Positions 33,765-41,625 of a stretch of DNA of 64,000 nucleotides are shown one piece after another; within the stretch, counting starts at the first letter, position 1; the number at the start of each line of letters is the position of its first letter. A program made the position numbers and the translations under genes. The notes beneath the pieces are model-generated. The model did no database searches, had not been told where the DNA came from, and worked only from the letters and a program-made list of their open reading frames with translations. Origin of the DNA: Croceibacterium_A sp044506885 (GTDB lineage: Bacteria; Pseudomonadota; Alphaproteobacteria; Sphingomonadales; Sphingomonadaceae); assembly GCA_044506885.1 (NCBI GenBank), contig JBIQKC010000002.1:62001-126000 (forward strand). Reading direction: 5' to 3'.

Positions 33765-34115
33765 TCAGAACGACGCCCCATCCACCTGGTGGATTTCCAG
33801 CGCGTCGAGATCGCATTCGGGCACGCAGCGCAGGTTGATGGCGACCATTTCGCTGCCATCGGGGGCCTTGCCTGCGGCGAAGGGAGAACAGCCGCAGGTC
33901 TGGCAGAACCGGTGCGCGATCGCGCCCTTGTTGAAGGTGTAGCTGCCTGTATCCGTCTCGGGCGCGGCGAGGGTGACGTTGGCGGCGGGTTCGAAGTGCA
34001 GCAGGTGGCCCTTACGGCGGCAGATCGAGCAGTTGCAGCTCATCCCCTGCGCGGGAAGGTCGCCTTCGACGGTGGCGGAAACCGTGCCGCAGTGGCAGCT
34101 TGCGGTGTAGCTCAT
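33765..34115 (-). CDS. GFA/CENP-V-family zinc protein
   Basis: The protein has 116 aa. Cysteine pairs of the Mss4-like fold are present: CHCG near residue 8, CNCSICRRKG, and HRFCQTCGCSPFA. The founding member, Gfa, was proposed to speed glutathione addition to formaldehyde; most homologues are unassigned. It is the last gene of the minus-strand detoxification run and starts four bases after the GST stop, so co-translation is likely. Confidence 0.9.
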   Translation of the reverse strand: MSYTASCHCGTVSATVEGDLPAQGMSCNCSICRRKGHLLHFEPAANVTLAAPETDTGSYTFNKGAIAHRFCQTCGCSPFAAGKAPDGSEMVAINLRCVPECDLDALEIHQVDGASF

Positions 34116-34119
34116 CGGA

Positions 34120-34755
34120 TCAGTCCTCCTGCCCCGCCTGCATCTGCGCAATCAGCGCGTTGTCGATCGCCTTGCCCGCCTGATAGGCGTCGCGCGCGCG
34201 GACCCGCTCGGCATAGGCGGTGAGGTTTTCGCTCGCCGGAATCGTGCCGAACTGCATTCCCCAGTCGACCGCGCTGCCGACATAGACGTCGGCCATCGTG
34301 AAGCGCGGGCCGCAGACATGCTCGTGCGCGCCGAACCATCCGTCGAGCGCGGCCACGGTCCGCTCGAAGCTGCCGAAGCCGACGGCCATTTCCTGCTTCT
34401 CGTCCGGGTTCCAGCCATAGGCCCTGCCGGTCACCGCCTGTTCCAGCGGTCCGGCGGCGAAGAACAGCCAGCGGAAATAGTCCGCTTTCTCCTCCGGCCG
34501 GGGCAGCAGGTCGGGCGCGGACATTTCCGCGAGGTAGTGGCACACGGCCGCCGCCTCGCTCACCACGTGGTCGTGCCCGCCGTGGTGGTGGACGATCGTC
34601 GGCAGCTTGCCCATCGGGTTGGCGTCGAGCAGCGCCTGCGGCTTGTCCGCCCAGTCGACCAGCACCGGCTCGTAATCCGCCTGCGCCTCGTGCAGCGCCC
34701 AGCGGGCGATCTGCGCGCGGGACATCGGATTGAAGAAGAACGTGTACTCGGCCAT
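34120..34755 (-). CDS. glutathione S-transferase family protein
   Basis: The protein has 211 aa. A thioredoxin-like N-terminal domain begins MAEYTFFFNPMSRAQIARWA, with the cis-Pro region GKLPTIVHH and the SEAAAVCHYLAE segment that contacts glutathione. An all-helical C-terminal domain follows with FTMADVYVGSAVDWG. GSTs add glutathione to electrophiles. The substrate is unknown. It lies between the SRPBCC and GFA genes. Confidence 0.93.
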   Translation of the reverse strand: MAEYTFFFNPMSRAQIARWALHEAQADYEPVLVDWADKPQALLDANPMGKLPTIVHHHGGHDHVVSEAAAVCHYLAEMSAPDLLPRPEEKADYFRWLFFAAGPLEQAVTGRAYGWNPDEKQEMAVGFGSFERTVAALDGWFGAHEHVCGPRFTMADVYVGSAVDWGMQFGTIPASENLTAYAERVRARDAYQAGKAIDNALIAQMQAGQED

Positions 34756-34852
34756 CTATCGCCTCCTTGCCCGGACCTCCGCCGCAGCGCCGTTCCGTGA
34801 GTCGTCAAGTTGAGAACAAATCAGAAACAAGTGCGATAGGAAAGCATTTTCT

Positions 34853-35344
34853 TCATGCCTCGCACAATGCCTTCAACTGGTCGGCGCAGGCGCCCCAGCC
34901 TTCCTCGAAGCCCATGTCGAGATGCTGCTGCCTCGCCTCGTCGGTCCAGTGGCGGGCGCGGGCGGTGTAGCGGGCGCCGCTCCCTTCGGGCTCGACTTCC
35001 CAGAAGCCGATCATGAACGGCCCGCTCGGCGCGAAATCGCCGGTCGCCGCGTCGCCGGTCGCCGCGTCGCCGGTCGCCGCGTCGCCGGTCACCGCGTCGG
35101 TGGTCACGAACCGGCGGCCCTCGTCATAGGCGAGGTAGATGCCGTTCTGCGGCATCTGCTCGCCGTCCGGGCCGTGGAAGGTCATGTCGCAGCGGCCGCC
35201 GGGGCGGCGATCCCGATGGTCGATCGCGGCGCGCCAGGGCGCCGGGCACCACCATTCCTCCTGCCGGTTGACCATCGCGTCCCATACCTTTTCCGGCGGG
35301 GCGTCGATGTAGCGGGTGACGCTGAGTTCCCTGGTGTCGGTCAT
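34853..35344 (-). CDS. SRPBCC (AHSA1-like) protein with in-frame tandem repeat
   Basis: The protein has 163 aa. The AHSA1/START-like pattern is clear: ELSVTRYIDAPPEKVWDAMV at the start and HWTDEARQQHLDMGFEEGWG at the end. Between them the chain carries TGDAATGDAATGDAATGD, encoded by a 15-bp tandem repeat at 35041-35100, which lengthens a surface loop. Such proteins bind small hydrophobic ligands; no specific role is known. It is part of the detoxification run, between the GST and DUF899 genes. Confidence 0.9.
   Translation of the reverse strand: MTDTRELSVTRYIDAPPEKVWDAMVNRQEEWWCPAPWRAAIDHRDRRPGGRCDMTFHGPDGEQMPQNGIYLAYDEGRRFVTTDAVTGDAATGDAATGDAATGDFAPSGPFMIGFWEVEPEGSGARYTARARHWTDEARQQHLDMGFEEGWGACADQLKALCEA
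35041..35100. repeat. 15-bp coding tandem repeat (VNTR-like)
   Basis: The unit CGGTCGCCGCGTCGC occurs three times without change (35041-35085), and a fourth copy differs at two positions (35086-35100). Each unit adds five residues (TGDAA) to the SRPBCC protein and keeps the frame. Confidence 0.95.
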
Positions 35345-35362
35345 CGAAGTATCCTCTCTGTG

Positions 35363-36106
35363 TCAGTCGCGGCGGTAGTCGACCTGGGGGAAGAAGTCCT
35401 CGCCGCCGCGGCCCTCCGGTGTCGTGTCGAGCAGCAACCAGAAGGGATCCATGAAATCGAGCCCGCGATTGTCCTGTTCGGGATCGGCGGGCGAGAAGAC
35501 CATTTCGCTGCCCCAGAAGTGACGGATCGTGTCGCCGTCCTTGCGGAACACGTTGAGCATGGGTTCGTCCCAGTCCTCGCCATCCTTGTAGCCTCGCTCG
35601 GCGCGCATTGCAGGCGTCAGCGCCGAAGTGTGGCCGTAGTAGCGCGAGTTGTAGGCGTTGCCGGCGGTCGAGATCAGCTGGAGATGGTCCCAGCCGCGTT
35701 TGTGCGCCCATGCGGCAAGCCGGGCGATCGGTGAGCGCGAGACGACGTAGAACGCCGCGCGTTGGGGCAGGTGCCGCGCCGCGCCGTCGTTGCAGTCGAG
35801 CAGGTGGGTGCAGCCGGCGCACGGGCTGTCGCGCTCGGGCCCGAACATGAAGCTGTAGAGCAGCAGCGTCGAATGTTCGCCGAACAGCTCCGACAGGCGG
35901 ACCTGCTCGACCCGCGAATGCGCGCCGATCCGTTCGAACACGAAGTCCTCGGGCGCCTCGCCGCCGGGGGGCAGCGCGCGGCGCTGGGCCGCCACCGCCT
36001 CGGTCTGGCGACGCAAGGCGATCTCGGCGTCGAGCAAGGCGTTGCGCGCCTCGCGATAGGCGGGGCTCTCGTTGGGGAATGCCATGCGGGCGAAGGTGTC
36101 GGTCAC
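35363..36106 (-). CDS. DUF899-family thioredoxin-fold protein
   Basis: The protein has 247 aa. It matches DUF899: RLSELFGEHSTLLLYSFMFG, then CAGCTHLLDCNDGAA with a CxxC, then a C-terminal DPFWLLLDTTPEGRG. The fold is thioredoxin-like; function is unknown and the family often clusters with glyoxalase and GST genes. I chose GTG at 36104-36106 because a strong AGGAGG site lies just upstream. It follows the GST at 36124-36771 by 17 bases. Confidence 0.88.
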   Translation of the reverse strand: MTDTFARMAFPNESPAYREARNALLDAEIALRRQTEAVAAQRRALPPGGEAPEDFVFERIGAHSRVEQVRLSELFGEHSTLLLYSFMFGPERDSPCAGCTHLLDCNDGAARHLPQRAAFYVVSRSPIARLAAWAHKRGWDHLQLISTAGNAYNSRYYGHTSALTPAMRAERGYKDGEDWDEPMLNVFRKDGDTIRHFWGSEMVFSPADPEQDNRGLDFMDPFWLLLDTTPEGRGGEDFFPQVDYRRD

Positions 36107-36123
36107 GGGGGCCTCCTGGGATT

Positions 36124-36771
36124 TCAGTCCCGGTCCGGCGTGCCGGGCGGGAAGTAGTGGCGGTATGGCCGGGCGTCGTCGACGCAGCGCGCGACCGCCG
36201 GCAGGGCGAGCACTTCGGCGCGCAGCGCGGCGAGGCGCGGGCAGTCTTCGGGTATCGGCTCGACCCAGTCGGCGTAGAACAGCGACGGGGCGGCGGCGCA
36301 GGTGACCAGCGAGACATGCGGGGGCGGGGCGTTGTCCGCCAGCCAGCCCTCCAGCCAGCGATAGGCGCGTTGCAGCCCTTCCTTGCCGGCCGCGACTTCG
36401 GCCGGATCGGGGCTCTCGCCGTCGGCGATGTAGGCGGCCACTACTCGCTGCATGTTGCTCATCACATAGTTGTCGAACACCCGGTCGAGCATCCGCGCGG
36501 TTGCCGCCGCGGCGGGATCGGCGGGGATGAGGCCGGATCCGGGATGCTTCGCCGCCAGGTATTCGACGATCGCCGTCGCCTCCACGATCGTCGCGTCCCC
36601 GTCTTCCAGCACCGGGAACTTGCCCGCCGGATGGGCCTTGCGCACGAACACCGCGTTGCGCGGGTGGTCGGGCGAGACCTCGCGGAACTCGACCGCCTCG
36701 CCCAGCGCATGGAACGCGATCAGCGCCTTCCAAGTGTAGGACGAGAACGGGTGGCCATAGAGTGCGGGCAT
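36124..36771 (-). CDS. glutathione S-transferase family protein
   Basis: The protein has 215 aa. The N-terminal thioredoxin fold begins MPALYGHPFSSYTWKALIAF, with HPAGKFPVLEDGDATIVEAT around the cis-Pro and glutathione site. The C-terminal helical domain follows. Its ATG shares one base with the stop of the next GST upstream (TGATG), so the two paralogues are made as a pair. Their sequences differ widely, so this is not a recent duplication. The substrate is unknown. Confidence 0.93.
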   Translation of the reverse strand: MPALYGHPFSSYTWKALIAFHALGEAVEFREVSPDHPRNAVFVRKAHPAGKFPVLEDGDATIVEATAIVEYLAAKHPGSGLIPADPAAAATARMLDRVFDNYVMSNMQRVVAAYIADGESPDPAEVAAGKEGLQRAYRWLEGWLADNAPPPHVSLVTCAAAPSLFYADWVEPIPEDCPRLAALRAEVLALPAVARCVDDARPYRHYFPPGTPDRD

Positions 36772-37436
36772 CAACGGTTCTCCTGCAAGGCGGCCTCGAA
36801 CACCTTGCGCTGGGCTTCGAAAGCCCGTTTGAAAGCGGGCCGCGCCTCGCCGCGGGCGACATACGCGGCAAGGTTCGGATAGTCGGTCAGGAAGGCCAGG
36901 CCCGCCGGCCGCCGCAGCACATTCACCATCAGCAGGTCCCCGGCGCTGAATGCGCCGTCGAGCCACTCGGCGGTGCCGAGCCGGTCGGAAAGCGGGCCCA
37001 GCCGGTCGCGGACGCGCTTCTCCAGCACGGGCAGCCGTTCCTCGTGCCACGGTCTGTCGCGTTCCAGCACAATGGCGGTCTCGCGTTCGACGATCGGCGA
37101 CTGCACCGTCGTCAGCGCGGCGAACATCCACGCGATCGCGCGCGCTCGCGCGTCGGCGTCCTCCGGAAGCAGGCCCGAGTGACGGTTGGCGATGTGAAGC
37201 ACGATTGCGCCGCTTTCGAACAGCGCCAGACCGCCTTCCTCATAGGTCGGGATCTGCCCGAAAGGCTGAAGCGCAAGGTGGGCGGGCTCCTTCATCTCCG
37301 CGAACGAGACCAGCCGGACCTCGTATCGCTGGCCGACCTCCTCGAGCGCCCAGCGAACCGCCATGTCGCGCGCCAGCCCGCGGCCGCGATCGGGTGAGGC
37401 CTCGAAGGCGGTGATGGTGGGTATGGAACGCAGCAT
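36771..37436 (-). CDS. glutathione S-transferase family protein
   Basis: The protein has 221 aa. It begins with PTITAFEASPDRGRGLARDM and continues RWALEEVGQRYEVRLVSFAE, then QIPTYEEGGLALFESGAIVL. The helical C-terminal domain includes WLDGAFSAGDLLMVNVLRRP. The broken GST at 39620-39965 is clearly related to this protein at both ends and may be a former paralogue. Substrate unknown. Confidence 0.93.
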   Translation of the reverse strand: MLRSIPTITAFEASPDRGRGLARDMAVRWALEEVGQRYEVRLVSFAEMKEPAHLALQPFGQIPTYEEGGLALFESGAIVLHIANRHSGLLPEDADARARAIAWMFAALTTVQSPIVERETAIVLERDRPWHEERLPVLEKRVRDRLGPLSDRLGTAEWLDGAFSAGDLLMVNVLRRPAGLAFLTDYPNLAAYVARGEARPAFKRAFEAQRKVFEAALQENR

Positions 37437-37455
37437 GCATTGCTCCGGAAGTAGG

Positions 37456-37479
37456 CCCTCTCCCCTTCAGGGGAGAGGG
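37456..37479. repeat. perfect palindrome, CCCTCTCCCC type
   Basis: An 11-bp perfect stem (CCCTCTCCCCT with AGGGGAGAGGG) around two bases. With the copy at 37553-37576 it encloses a C-rich stretch between the VOC and GST genes. The intergenic gap of 152 bases holds nothing else I recognise. Confidence 0.8.
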
Positions 37480-37552
37480 TTGGGAAAGGGGGATTCCGGC
37501 GGCGTTCGGGCCTGCGGCCCCCTCTCCCTCCGCGCCCCTCCGGGGCGCTCCT

Positions 37553-37576
37553 CCCTCTCCCCTGAAGGGGAGAGGG
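37553..37576. repeat. perfect palindrome, CCCTCTCCCC type, second copy
   Basis: Another 11-bp perfect stem, lying 12 bases past the VOC stop on the minus strand. It could partly terminate or stabilise the upstream transcript. The T-run expected of an intrinsic terminator is absent. Confidence 0.75.
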
Positions 37577-37588
37577 TCTTGCCGCGTC

Positions 37589-38092
37589 TCAGGCCTCGGC
37601 AGGCGCCGCCTTTGCTACTGCTTCAAGCGCGGCGATGTCGATCTTCTTCATCGTCATCATCGCTTCGAACACGCGCCTGGCCGCCGCCTTGTCGGGGTTG
37701 CTCATGTTCTCGGCCAGCAGGCGCGGGGTGATCTGCCACGAAACGCCCCACTTGTCCTTGCACCAGCCGCACATCGATTCCTGCCCGCCGTTGCCGACGA
37801 TGGCGTTCCAGTAGCGGTCGGTCTCTTCCTGGTCCTCGGTCACGACCTGGAACGAGAACGCTTCGCTCTGCTTGAAGTGCGGACCGCCGTTGAGGCCGAG
37901 GCAGGGGATGCCCAGCACGGTGAATTCCACCGTCAGCGGGTCGCCCTCCTTCGCGGAAGGATTGTCGGCGGGGGAGCGTTCGACCTTGCCCACCGAGCTG
38001 TCGGGGAAGGTTTCGGCATAGAAGCGCGCGGCTGCTTCCGCGTCGCTCTGGTACCACAGGCAGACGAGGGCCTTGTTGCCGGTCATGGTCAT
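37589..38092 (-). CDS. VOC-family (PhnB-like) protein
   Basis: The protein has 167 aa. It shows the PhnB/3-demethylubiquinone-methyltransferase-like glyoxalase fold: NKALVCLWYQSDAEAAARFY, VEFTVLGIPCLGLNGGPHFK, and CGWCKDKWGVSWQITPRLLA. Members lack a proven common activity. It overlaps the double-VOC gene by four bases (ATGA), so translation is coupled. Confidence 0.9.
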   Translation of the reverse strand: MTMTGNKALVCLWYQSDAEAAARFYAETFPDSSVGKVERSPADNPSAKEGDPLTVEFTVLGIPCLGLNGGPHFKQSEAFSFQVVTEDQEETDRYWNAIVGNGGQESMCGWCKDKWGVSWQITPRLLAENMSNPDKAAARRVFEAMMTMKKIDIAALEAVAKAAPAEA

Positions 38093-38883
38093 TCTCCCTT
38101 GGGGCCGACGAAGGCGACGTGCGCGCCCGCCGGGTCGGTTGCCATGAAGATGAAGCTCCCGCCGGGGACTTCGTGCACGTCATGGGTCACGGTCCCGCCG
38201 CTGGCTTCGGCCGCCCGCCTTGCAGCGCCGATCTCGGAGACGCCGAAATAGGGCAGCCAGCCGACGGTCATGTAATCCGCCAGCCACGGGTTGATCGCGC
38301 CGATCTGCTCGCCGCCGGCCTCGATGAAGCGATAGTCGCCGTGCTCGCCCATCGGCATCGCGTTGTCGGCGCTCCAGCCGAACAGCGCGGTGTAGAATGC
38401 GGTGGCCGCCGGCTCGTCGGTGGTCTCCAGCTCGTTCCACCACGCGTGGCCCGGCGCCTGCGCCTTGAACACGTCGCTTTGCGCATCCGGGTTGTCGGGC
38501 GGCGGGGTCGGATCCATGACGTAAAACGAGGCTCCTTGCGGATCGGCGAGCATGGCCATGCGCCCGACGCCGTCCATCGTCGTCGCCGGCATGTGCACCG
38601 CACCGCCGAGCGCGACTGCCTTGGCCACCGCCGCGTCGACATCCTCGACATCGAAGTAGGTGAACCACGCCGGATGCGCGCCGTGCGCGGCCATCCCGCC
38701 GCTCAGGGTCAGCGCGCCGCCGGCGAAACCGCCGCCGGAACGGGCGATCTCGCGATACTCGGACCCGTTGGGCATCGGATGCCCCTCGGCCGGTATCTCC
38801 CAGCCGAGCGCCGCGCGATAGAACGGCGCGACGGCGGCCGGATCGGGCGTCATCAGCTCGTACCAGATGGGCAGGCCGGTCAC
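38089..38883 (-). CDS. protein with two VOC (glyoxalase-fold) domains
   Basis: The protein has 264 aa with two VOC domains in tandem. The first contains IWYELMTPDPAAVAPFYRAA and WFTYFDVEDVDAAVAKAVAL. The second contains WWNELETTDEPAATAFYTAL and LPYFGVSEIGAARRAAEASG. Tandem VOC proteins of this type are often labelled glyoxalase-like or hydroxylases, without proof. The GTG at 38881-38883 overlaps the upstream DUF1428 stop (GTGA), which decides the start. Confidence 0.9.
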   Translation of the reverse strand: MTGLPIWYELMTPDPAAVAPFYRAALGWEIPAEGHPMPNGSEYREIARSGGGFAGGALTLSGGMAAHGAHPAWFTYFDVEDVDAAVAKAVALGGAVHMPATTMDGVGRMAMLADPQGASFYVMDPTPPPDNPDAQSDVFKAQAPGHAWWNELETTDEPAATAFYTALFGWSADNAMPMGEHGDYRFIEAGGEQIGAINPWLADYMTVGWLPYFGVSEIGAARRAAEASGGTVTHDVHEVPGGSFIFMATDPAGAHVAFVGPKGE

Positions 38884-39605
38884 GACCGGCGTCCTTCGGC
38901 GACGATGGGCGAGAAGCCGCCCCAGAACATCCGCTTGCCGTCGAACGGCATTTCCATCGCGCCGGACTGCAACCGCTCGTCGGCCATGACTTTCTCCCAG
39001 CCGGCGTTGCGGGTTTCCTCGTCGGGCCATTCGACGAACGAAAACACCACGCTCTCGCCTTCCTCGGCCTCGACCGAGCGCGGGAAGCTGGTCACTTCGC
39101 CCACCGGCGTATCGACGCCCCAGGCCTCGACGTCGCGCACCGCGCCGTGTTCGAGGAATATTCCGGCCGCCTTGGCCGCCATCTCGCGATAGGCGTCGCG
39201 CTTGCCGTTCGGCACCGGGGCGACGAAGCCGTCGATGTAGCCGCCGCCGGGCTTGCCTTCCTCGAGGATCGGCTCGAACCCGCCGTAGACCATGCGCTTG
39301 CCGTCGAACGGCATGTCCTTGCCGAACTCCTCCATGCGCGGGTCTTCCATCATCTTTTCGTTGTTGGCGTCGGCGGTGGCCTTGTCGGGCCAGACGACCC
39401 ACGAAAAGACCACCTTCTCGCCTTCCTCCAGCGCCACGGCGCGGCGGAAATCGGTCTGCTTGCCGTCCGAAACGTCGGCTTCCCAGGCCTCGACGTGCTC
39501 GATCGCGCCGTTGTCGCGGGCGATCGGCCAGAACTTCTCCGCCACTTCGCGATAGGCGTCCTGCTTGTCGGCGGGCACCGGAACGATGAAACCCTGGATG
39601 TACAT
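38880..39605 (-). CDS. double DUF1428 protein
   Basis: The protein has 241 aa, twice the usual DUF1428 length. Residues about 1-118 begin MYIQGFIVPVPADKQDAYRE, and about 119-241 begin YIDGFVAPVPNGKRDAYREM. Both halves carry MPFDGKRM followed by a Gly-Gly-Phe motif. The family has a dimeric ferredoxin-like (ABM) fold, so the fusion may make an internal dimer. Function is unknown. It overlaps the following VOC gene. Confidence 0.9.
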   Translation of the reverse strand: MYIQGFIVPVPADKQDAYREVAEKFWPIARDNGAIEHVEAWEADVSDGKQTDFRRAVALEEGEKVVFSWVVWPDKATADANNEKMMEDPRMEEFGKDMPFDGKRMVYGGFEPILEEGKPGGGYIDGFVAPVPNGKRDAYREMAAKAAGIFLEHGAVRDVEAWGVDTPVGEVTSFPRSVEAEEGESVVFSFVEWPDEETRNAGWEKVMADERLQSGAMEMPFDGKRMFWGGFSPIVAEGRRS

Positions 39606-39619
39606 CGCATATCTCCTTG

Positions 39620-39965
39620 TCAGGCAGGTTCGGGGGTGAAATCGGCCAACTGCGCCTCGAGCGCGCGTTTATAGGCCGCACGTTCCTCGCCGCGCGCCTT
39701 GTAGGCGGCGAGCGGCGGGTGCTCGGATACCAGATCGGTGTGGCGCAGGTTGTTGAGCACGGTGATCATGGCAATGTCGGCAACCGAAAAACGGCCGGCG
39801 AGCCAGTCCTTCGGGCCGCGGCGCGCGGGCGTTAAGCAGGTCGGTGTCGTAGGGCCGGCCGATCTCTTCGAGCGCCCAGCGGACGCGCAAGTCGCGGACC
39901 AGCCCGCGGGCGAATTCGGGCACCCAGTCGAAGGCGGTGACTACGGGACGCGAGGACATGCTCAT
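39620..39965 (-). pseudogene. broken GST gene with internal out-of-frame deletion
   Basis: The 5' part reads as a GST N-terminus: TAFDWVPEFARGLVRDLRVR, then WALEEIGRPYDTDLLNA. The 3' part, in another frame, reads as a GST C-terminus: DWLAGRFSVADIAMITVLNN, then PLAAYKARGEERAAYKRAL. The middle ~90-100 residues present in the GST at 36771-37436 are missing and the frame changes near 39835. The ATG at 39963-39965 overlaps the DoxX-like stop, so the gene was once part of this operon. Confidence 0.82.
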
Positions 39966-40360
39966 CGGTCGGTCCTTCCGGTGTCGAAGGGGAAGACGGA
40001 GCGGAGCGCCGGATGCCTCAGCCACAGCCCGCCCCACATGAACAGCGCGAGGTAGACCCCGAACAGCGTGTGGCTGAACAGCGGGCTGCCGACGCGGATA
40101 TGCGTCGCCATCGCGCCGCCGAGCAGCGCCGTCATCAGCACCGCGCCCAGCACGCTGGTGCGCGGGATCAGGTAGAGGACCACGAACGCCAGCTCGAACA
40201 GCCCGATCATCAACGAATAATCGGGCCAGCCGAGATTCGTCAGCGTTTCCCCCGCCACGGGCATCCGCAGCAGCTTGGGCGCGATCGAGGCGCCGAGCAT
40301 GAACAGCGCGAGCAGTCCCGTCAGCGCGTACCCCGTCAGCTCCATGCGTTTGGTCGGCAT
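39962..40360 (-). CDS. DoxX-like small membrane protein
   Basis: The protein has 132 aa with four hydrophobic segments: GYALTGLLALFMLGASI, LMIGLFELAFVVLYLI, TSVLGAVLMTALLGGAMATH and LFGVYLALFMWGGLWLR. The pattern, with HIRVGSPLF after the third helix, matches the DoxX-like family. Function is unknown; relatives are linked to oxidative stress. It follows the VOC gene by 27 bases. Confidence 0.88.
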   Translation of the reverse strand: MPTKRMELTGYALTGLLALFMLGASIAPKLLRMPVAGETLTNLGWPDYSLMIGLFELAFVVLYLIPRTSVLGAVLMTALLGGAMATHIRVGSPLFSHTLFGVYLALFMWGGLWLRHPALRSVFPFDTGRTDR

Positions 40361-40387
40361 CGTTTCTCTCCCCCTTCGCTTCGCCGC

Positions 40388-40828
40388 TCAGCCGGTGGGC
40401 TGCTCGGCCACGGTTTCGCCTTCGGGAACCGCGCTCATGTCCATGAACACGTTCTCCCAGATGTGGCCGTCGGGATCCTCGAAGCTGCGGCCGTACATGA
40501 AGCCCATGTCCTGCTGCGGGGTCGGATCGGCCTTGCCGCCGGATGCCACCGCCTTGCCGACGATCGCCTCGACGCTGTCCTTGCTGTCGTGGCCCAGGCA
40601 CAGCAGCACCTGCGCGGTCTTGTGCGCGTCGGGGATGTCCTTGCTGGTGAAGGTCTTCCAGAAATCGTGCGTCAGCAGCATGACGACGATCTCGTCGGAC
40701 CACGCCATCGCCGCCGCCTGTTCGTTGGTGAACTGCGGGTTGTTCGTGAAGCCCACCGTCTCATAGAACGCCATCGAGCGCGGAAGGTCCGTCACCGGCA
40801 GATTCAGGAAAATCGTCTTGGTCATCAT
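40388..40828 (-). CDS. VOC-family (glyoxalase-fold) protein
   Basis: The protein has 146 aa, a single VOC unit: KTIFLNLPVTDLPRSMAFYE at the start and YGRSFEDPDGHIWENVFMDM at the end, the latter with the His/Glu pattern of metal-binding VOC proteins. It is the first gene of the minus-strand run and starts 71 bases from the divergent HxlR gene, whose operators lie in between. Substrate unknown. Confidence 0.9.
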   Translation of the reverse strand: MMTKTIFLNLPVTDLPRSMAFYETVGFTNNPQFTNEQAAAMAWSDEIVVMLLTHDFWKTFTSKDIPDAHKTAQVLLCLGHDSKDSVEAIVGKAVASGGKADPTPQQDMGFMYGRSFEDPDGHIWENVFMDMSAVPEGETVAEQPTG

Positions 40829-40882
40829 CGGCTCCTCTCAGGACTTCGCCGCGACTCGGCGCTTGCGATTCGTGGCCGATTG

Positions 40883-40919
40883 AGTTACTAAAAGCAACTA
40901 TGAAGTTACAAAAAGAAAC
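40883..40919. promoter_or_regulatory. two candidate HxlR operator half-sites over the hxlR start codon
   Basis: AGTTACTAAAAGCAAC (from 40883) and AGTTACAAAAAGAAAC (from 40904) are direct repeats 21 bases apart, two helical turns. The first is also a near-perfect palindrome (AGTTACT/AGCAACT). The ATG at 40900 lies between them, so binding would block both the regulator's own translation start and the divergent operon promoter. HxlR-family proteins commonly bind sites of this kind. Confidence 0.6.
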
Positions 40920-41595
40920 CGACTCGGTGGAAAAGCACGGCAAATGGTATCAGGACGCCTGCGGCACGGCCTTCGCCATGGAGCTGGTCGGCGAGCGCTG
41001 GTCGATGCTGATAATCCGCGAACTGATGCTCGGGGGCCGGCGCTTTTCGGACTTGCGGGCCAGCCTGCCCGGAATCTCGGCCAAAGTGCTGACCGAGCGG
41101 CTGGCGGGGCTGGAAGCGGCGGGCGTTCTGACGCGCGCGAAGCTGCCGCCGCCGGCTGCGGTGCAGGTCTACGAGCTGACCGAATGGGGATACCTTGCCG
41201 AACCGGCGATTCAGGAGCTGGGCCGCTGGGCGGCGCGCTCGCCCGATCACAATCCGCAACTGCCGCTCTCGCCGGTCAGCTTCATGCTCAGCCTGCGCAC
41301 GATGATCGACCATGAGGCGGCGCGCGCCTTCGACGCGACGGTGGGCTTTACCGTGAGCGGCGAGAGCTTTCTGGCGGAACTGCGCGCGGGCAAAATGCCG
41401 GTGCGGCGTGCGGAGGCGGGGGCGCCGGCGGACGCATGGCTGTCCGCCGATGCGCCGCTGCCCCTGCTGCGCGTGATCTACGGCAAGCAGCCGCTGGACG
41501 AAACGCTGAGCGCCGGGGGAGTGCGGCTGGCGGGCGACAAGGCGCTCGCCGAACGCTTCGTCGCCCTGTTCTCGCTGCCGGAAAAGATCGGCTGA
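40900..41595 (+). CDS. HxlR-family transcriptional regulator
   Basis: The protein has 231 aa. The winged-helix HxlR domain covers about residues 15-105: DACGTAFAMELVGERWSMLI, RRFSDLRASLPGISAKVLTE, RLAGLEAAGVLTR. The C-terminal ~110 residues form an extra SCP2-like domain seen in longer HxlR members. It is divergent from the 12-gene detoxification run and carries operator-like repeats at its own start, so autoregulation and control of that run are likely. HxlR proteins often respond to aldehydes, quinones or redox state; the signal here is unknown. Confidence 0.92.
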   Translation: MKLQKETDSVEKHGKWYQDACGTAFAMELVGERWSMLIIRELMLGGRRFSDLRASLPGISAKVLTERLAGLEAAGVLTRAKLPPPAAVQVYELTEWGYLAEPAIQELGRWAARSPDHNPQLPLSPVSFMLSLRTMIDHEAARAFDATVGFTVSGESFLAELRAGKMPVRRAEAGAPADAWLSADAPLPLLRVIYGKQPLDETLSAGGVRLAGDKALAERFVALFSLPEKIG

Positions 41596-41625
41596 CAGTC
41601 TGGGGAGGCAGCGGAGAGACCTGCC

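Noticed and set aside
35041..35100. Short regular repeats as a CRISPR array
   Set aside because: 15-bp units without spacers, in frame within a gene.
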